A stretch of DNA of 64,000 nt from Holothuria scabra. Its lineage: Eukaryota; Echinodermata; Holothuroidea; Aspidochirotida; Holothuriidae. The position numbers were made by a program, and so were the translations under genes. The DNA lies in the NCBI GenBank assembly GCA_037179385.1, contig CM074193.1, positions 41,200,846 to 41,264,845 on the forward strand. The letters are read 5' to 3'. The notes below the pieces were generated by a model. The model was given only the letters and a program-made list of their open reading frames with translations. It searched no databases and was not told where the DNA came from. Positions 59,451-64,000 of this stretch are shown here, one piece after another. Position 1 is the stretch's first letter, and each line of letters starts with the position of its first letter.

Positions 59451-60639
59451 ATGAATTTAGGTAGACCTGTATATCGATTTTGCTAGTAAACACGATAGTT
59501 ATTGAACTTCTTTAGGTGGGGCGGTGTTTACAAAGTAAGCTGTACCACACATTCCTTATTCAGCTATACAGTATTATCCAACAAGTGTTACGCCAAATTA
59601 AATAGGAAATGAACAAAAGATCAAAATCTTCTTCCTGGGTAAGGGAATTGTGTTGAATTTATCTATACAAGAGTAACCAAGATAAACTTGTAGTTTGGTG
59701 TTCGGTTGTCCAATGGAAGGGTTCAGCAAACTTAGATCCATGATTTGTTGGTTGCATTCCACAGCTGAAAATATGTGTAATAGAAACCCTCAAAAACAAT
59801 GAGACCATCATTTCTTCCCAGCTCCTGCACAACCTTACCCCGTGGTGCATATTAGTATTACCTTAACCGTTCAAAAATTGCTACAAAACGTCGTAGAGGA
59901 ACATTATTCGATTATGCTTTAATATTGCTTGTATTTGCTTTTTATCATTAACGGTGTAGACGATGAGACATTTTAGACCATACAGAGCAAAGAAATATAA
60001 GGTGGTGGGTATAAGGCCAGTGGGGTACATGCTTCTTAGCAAAGTTCCTCTTTACCTTTCCACCAAGGAACTCCTGCCTCAATAATCCATTAACGCCCGT
60101 AAGTATAATGAAATGTCTAATCAAAAAGACGTCACTTGCAGACTTGTTCACACATGTAAAAGATGCGACTTTTTAGAGGGGGTAGTTTCAAAAGGTTCAA
60201 TTAGCCACTGCTTATGATACCCACATCCCATGCAGTCATGAAAGCTCTATTTGGTGAAACATGGCGAAGTTAGTATGAATCTGTTGCAACTCCCTTATCT
60301 GAGCATAGAGATTTCTTTTGACTAATAACTTAAGGTTTTAAAAAGTGTTTTCAACTTTTTTTCTTAATTGTGAGATATATGTGTTTGAATTAAATTGAAT
60401 CTTGTACAATATTTACATGTACAGTAATATGTGAATTCTTGTTTAACTATGTTGATAGTCATCAGGTTTTAAAGGAGGTGTTTTACGACGCTAAGTAGGG
60501 AAAGCCCATGGCCATTAAATTATATTGTCTGGTGTCAAACAACTACACAACTAAAAGCAAATTTGATGTCTCCTGGAAAGGGTAAGTTATACTCTGGTCA
60601 GATGAGAAAACCGTAGATTACTCTTGAATGGAAACCCGC
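59451..60639. other. No recognised feature
   Basis: Unique sequence; frames are at most 67 codons. Confidence 0.5.
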
Positions 60640-60944
60640 CTTACTTTAGACCGGTCAAGAATCGAACCTTGACCTCCCGGCTACTAAGCCCCATCGCGTT
60701 AAATTTCACCGCCGTTTTGACTCAGCACTGTTTAACACCTGGATATTTGTCTAAATGAATTGTGAAAAGTGGATCCAACAATGAGAAGACCTTTCACAAA
60801 AAAGCTATTGCTTACTTTAGACCGGTCAAGAATCGAGCCTTGTCATCCCGGTTGCTAAACCTTATCGCTTAAAATGCCACCACATTTTATGACTTAGCAC
60901 TGGTTAATACCTGGATATTTGTCAAAATCAATTGTGAAAAGTGG
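60640..60944 (-). repeat. 171-bp tandem duplication with tRNA-like box B
   Basis: Two units begin CTTACTTTAGACCGGTCAAG at 60640 and 60811 and stay similar for 134 bases, to GTGAAAAGTGG. On the minus strand each has GG(T/C)TCGATTCTTGACC, a box B-like motif, so this may be a duplicated SINE of a third family. Confidence 0.7.
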
Positions 60945-60965
60945 TGGCACATGTGGGGTCTGGGG

Positions 60966-63644
60966 ATATGTGCCCTTTGTAAAGGACGGATGCCTCCGAT
61001 GGGGGAATTTTCTGTTTTTCAAAGGAGCCTAAATCTGTTAAATTGCATATAAAATTAGTCGCACAACAGCATGGGTGGTTTTGCTCATTCGATGGGAAGG
61101 GTCCCTCCATAATTATAAAAACCAAATTTTTCCTTCAAATTATCCAAAAAGTCAAAAATTTCTTCAATCAAAAAGTTCTAAATTTTTCCAAAATTTTAAT
61201 GTTTAATTACACTTGCAAATTTATTTTTCATATGATGCATTCCAAAAATCTACGATCTTACCATACGGAGGCAGTTTATAACATGAAACATATAACGGAC
61301 ACCAGGAAAACAGAAAAAAAGAATCCAAGTTAGTGACCATGCAAAATAAACTGTGAAATGAGAATGAACTGAATGAAATTAAATAAAAAGAAGAGTAAAG
61401 ATAGGTTAAAGGAATAATAAGACAAGGGGGGCAGAAAGGTGAAAGAACACAAAAGAATAGAAAGGATATATCAAAAACAATGAACACTAACTAAGTAACG
61501 GTTAATTGTTTTGAGGATTATCCTTGAACTAACATTGGGAAGTCTTAAAAGATGTGTCAGATTTAGTGTTATGGAAAAGTGTTCGCTCCTGCTGGTAGAG
61601 TCTAAGGGAAAACTCCTGGTCCGGGTCCATGGGCGAAGTCCTCGGAAGCTCTTGAATTTAAGCATATATGATTGTGCAAATGAATCTCAGGAGAGTTTTA
61701 TTACATATTTTTCGGTTGACCTAGCTCTTCTACATAGAACAAATATTTTCGTTTGACATAGCTCTCCTAACCTAATTTGGGGGTGGGGGAGATTGGAGTC
61801 AACATAGAAATTAAAAGGAAGGTTACTACCCTAAAACTGAGTCAATTTGTCTCCGATGAGGCGACTTACTTACATGAGTGCCCCACGGGATAAATTGCCT
61901 CAGTTGTTGGACAGTTGCTGATTTTTTTTTTTCTGTGAAGGACAACATATTCGCGCCCGGATAGCGCTTTCACTGTTTATAATCGAATTTTTGAAAATTG
62001 GTTTGGGAGACAGGGCAGTACACCACGAATATAGGAGGCCGGTTTAGCTAAGAACACATAATGGTGTTATTTGAAGCTACAAAGCCACCATTATTAATGC
62101 GGACAGAACAACGGTTTACATATTTCGCTTTGTTTACTTGACCTCATACTTGGCCACTCTAGAGTTTAACTTTCGACTTTGACCCACATATATGTCTTGT
62201 CTCTTTCTGAGGCAATGTGACGTTCAAGATAACCATTTTAACTGCAATTTTGAAAATTCTTCCTCAGAATCTAGCAAGGTAATAAAGGATTAATGGCACT
62301 ATAGGCTATTCGACAAAATCGCCCATATTATCTTGTTTGCTTCTTGTGTATCACTTTATTTGTCGAATAAGATTATGATGTAATTATAGTGGAAAATCCA
62401 CGAAGCAGAATAACATTATATTACAAGTATTGTTCTGAACGATAATTTACCTTGACAAGTAATATCGGTGACTTGAACGGCAACAACGGCAGATGAAATA
62501 ATTCTTATCATTTTGAATTAACCTTTCAAAACACACGTTGTTTCGTACCTACATATCAGACACGCACTCCAAATACAAGGCCACGAACTCAAACGAAGAA
62601 AAAAACGTTGCTGTGATGTTACATTTCAGCAATTTTTTGTGTACTGAAAACAGTCTTCTGATGTCCTTATTTTTTATACTTCTTTGAAGGAATAACTTTA
62701 TTTTCATTCTGAAAGTATGCATACAAGAAATGAAGCATAAATATATTGCAACCATTTACAGGTATTTACATTTTGATCAATTATTGCAATAGTTTTATCC
62801 TTTACGTACAGACACTCAGTGATTTCATGTTAATAAATTTTTATTTTGTTGATTTAAAGTCGGCCACAGGGTAAGGAAGCCGATGGCGTTTAACAAGTGA
62901 TGTTTAACAAAGACTTATAAAGAAATTGAAAAGCTAGCAGAGTGAGTTTTATTGAAGAAATTTAGATTGGCGCACATCAGAAAAGTCCCGTATTTTCTAA
63001 CAATTATTGCTATACTCTTTTGCCCTCCCTTTCTCTGTTACCTTTCTTTAGACTTTCCAATGTTAGCTAACGGATAAACTTCAAACAACAACAAACCGTT
63101 ACTTAGTTTACGTAAAATGTTTTAATATTATTCTTTATTCCACTGACTGTATTCTTTTCTGTTCTCTCACCTTCCTGTCTCGTCCCCCTTTTTTCCTTTG
63201 TATTCCCTTTGCCTACATTTACTCTTCAATTTACTTATCGATCTAATTCATTTTCTTTTTACAACTCATTTTGCATTGTTAATAACTTGTATTACCCTTT
63301 CTCGCATTTTTTCTAGTGTCAATTTTATGTTACATGTTATGAACTGCATGCGTATGATGCGATTGTGAATTTTGGAAATAAATCATAGCAAAAATAAATT
63401 TCGCAAGTGAAGTTAAACATTAAAACTTTGGATTTGAATGAGAGAAAATCTAAAATATTTGGATAATTCGAAGAAAAAAATTTGGTTTCTTTGATAGGGA
63501 ACTTCCCGACGTATGAGCAAAACCATGCATGCTGCTGTGCGACTAATTTTATATGCTATTTTACCAGTTTACGGATTTAGGATTCTCTAAAAAATCGAAA
63601 ATTCCCCCAACCTAAGGCATCCTCCCTCTACAAGGGGCATATGT
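60966..63644. mobile_element. Element with ~600-bp inverted arms (foldback-like), ~2.7 kb
   Basis: The left arm 60966-61550 aligns in reverse complement with 63045-63644. Landmarks, outside to inside: GATGCCT, TGGGGGAATTTTC, GCATATAAAATTAGTCGCAC, GGTTTTGCTCAT, AACCAAATTTTT, TTTAATGTTTAA, GTTYATAACATG, GAAAGGTGA-AGAACA, ACTAAGTAACGGTT, CTAACATTGG-AAGTCT. Similarity is about 70-80% by eye with small indels. The 1.5-kb spacer has no recognised gene. Confidence 0.8.
61551..63044. other. Spacer between the long inverted arms
   Basis: An 81-codon frame (61511-61756) starts in the arm and has no motif. The remainder is AT-rich unique sequence. No transposase signature. Confidence 0.5.
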
Positions 63645-63758
63645 AATTTGTAGTAATTATAGTTACACAAAATATATTAAAAAGTTTCGCTGTTCTTTTA
63701 TGAAGACAAATCCAGGAAGGACAGTTGACCAGTATAAAGGTCAACAAAGTGCTGAATA

Positions 63759-64000
63759 TACACTCTTAAAAAGTTGGTTTAAAACATTCACCATTACTGG
63801 TCACGTATGACAAATACCTTAAATTGGTTAAGTTTTCCCCAATATTTGTTGTTTATTTGGTTACCACACAGGCTGGTTACCCAATACCTCTTGGATAACC
63901 CATTAATCAACAATTAATGGGTAAACTTTAACCAATTTCAGGTATTTGACATACGTTACCAGTGTTGGTGAATGTTTTTAACCAACTCTTTTAGAGTGTA
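63759..64000. mobile_element. Complete palindromic MITE of the TACACTCTAAAA group, 242 bp
   Basis: TACACTCTTAAAAAGTTGGT (63759) and ACCAACTCTTTTAGAGTGTA (to 64000) are inverted tips of ~80-base arms (ACATTCACCATTACTGGT / ACCAGTGTTGGTGAATGT; CAAATACCTTAAATTGGTTA / its partner near 63928). The centre has GGATAACCCATTAATC and related TAACC blocks. TA precedes the left end; the right flank is outside the window. Confidence 0.85.

Overview
This window looks like animal nuclear DNA, most likely from a marine invertebrate. It is visibly AT-rich and has no operons or ribosome-binding sites. The longest open stretch is 257 codons. It contains tRNA-derived SINEs with internal box B motifs and a very dense population of short inverted-repeat DNA transposons (MITEs). 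The taxon is an inference; nothing here identifies a species.

I find no intact protein-coding gene. The coding-like sequence is limited to: a candidate single exon for a membrane-anchored protein (about 1390-1576); a decayed mobile-element gene with two modules resembling herpesvirus-tegument-type cysteine proteases (about 44350-45770); a 112-codon decayed reading frame with two internal stops and a Cys/His motif (48715-49053); and a weak candidate exon (53202-53333). The rest is intergenic or intronic DNA built from repeats.

Layout: 0-10 kb is mostly unique sequence with two small tandem repeats, a candidate exon, one MITE, SINE pieces and a 109-bp duplication. 10-25 kb holds three copies of a ~525-bp long-arm palindromic element, a hAT element with target-site duplication (TSD), a 5-bp-TSD element, a SINE split by a MITE, and an ~830-bp element with GATC-rich ends. 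25-28 kb is a MITE that was partly duplicated and then lost a segment. 31-34.8 kb is a 3.8-kb inverted-repeat transposon with YY1-like motifs, invaded by a 1.35-kb hAT element. 35-38 kb holds a SINE, two MITEs and a 667-bp hAT element. 41 kb has a pair of piggyBac-type MITEs at TTAA sites. 44-50 kb holds the two gene remnants and several MITEs. 54-58 kb is a two-monomer tandem repeat invaded by two transposons, next to a further copy of one of them. 58-64 kb ends with inverted SINEs, a tandem repeat, a ~2.7-kb element with ~600-bp inverted arms, and a complete palindromic MITE whose right end is the last base of the window.

The parts do not form a pathway. They record layered transposition, and several layers can be ordered because one element interrupts another and an uninterrupted relative lies in the same window.
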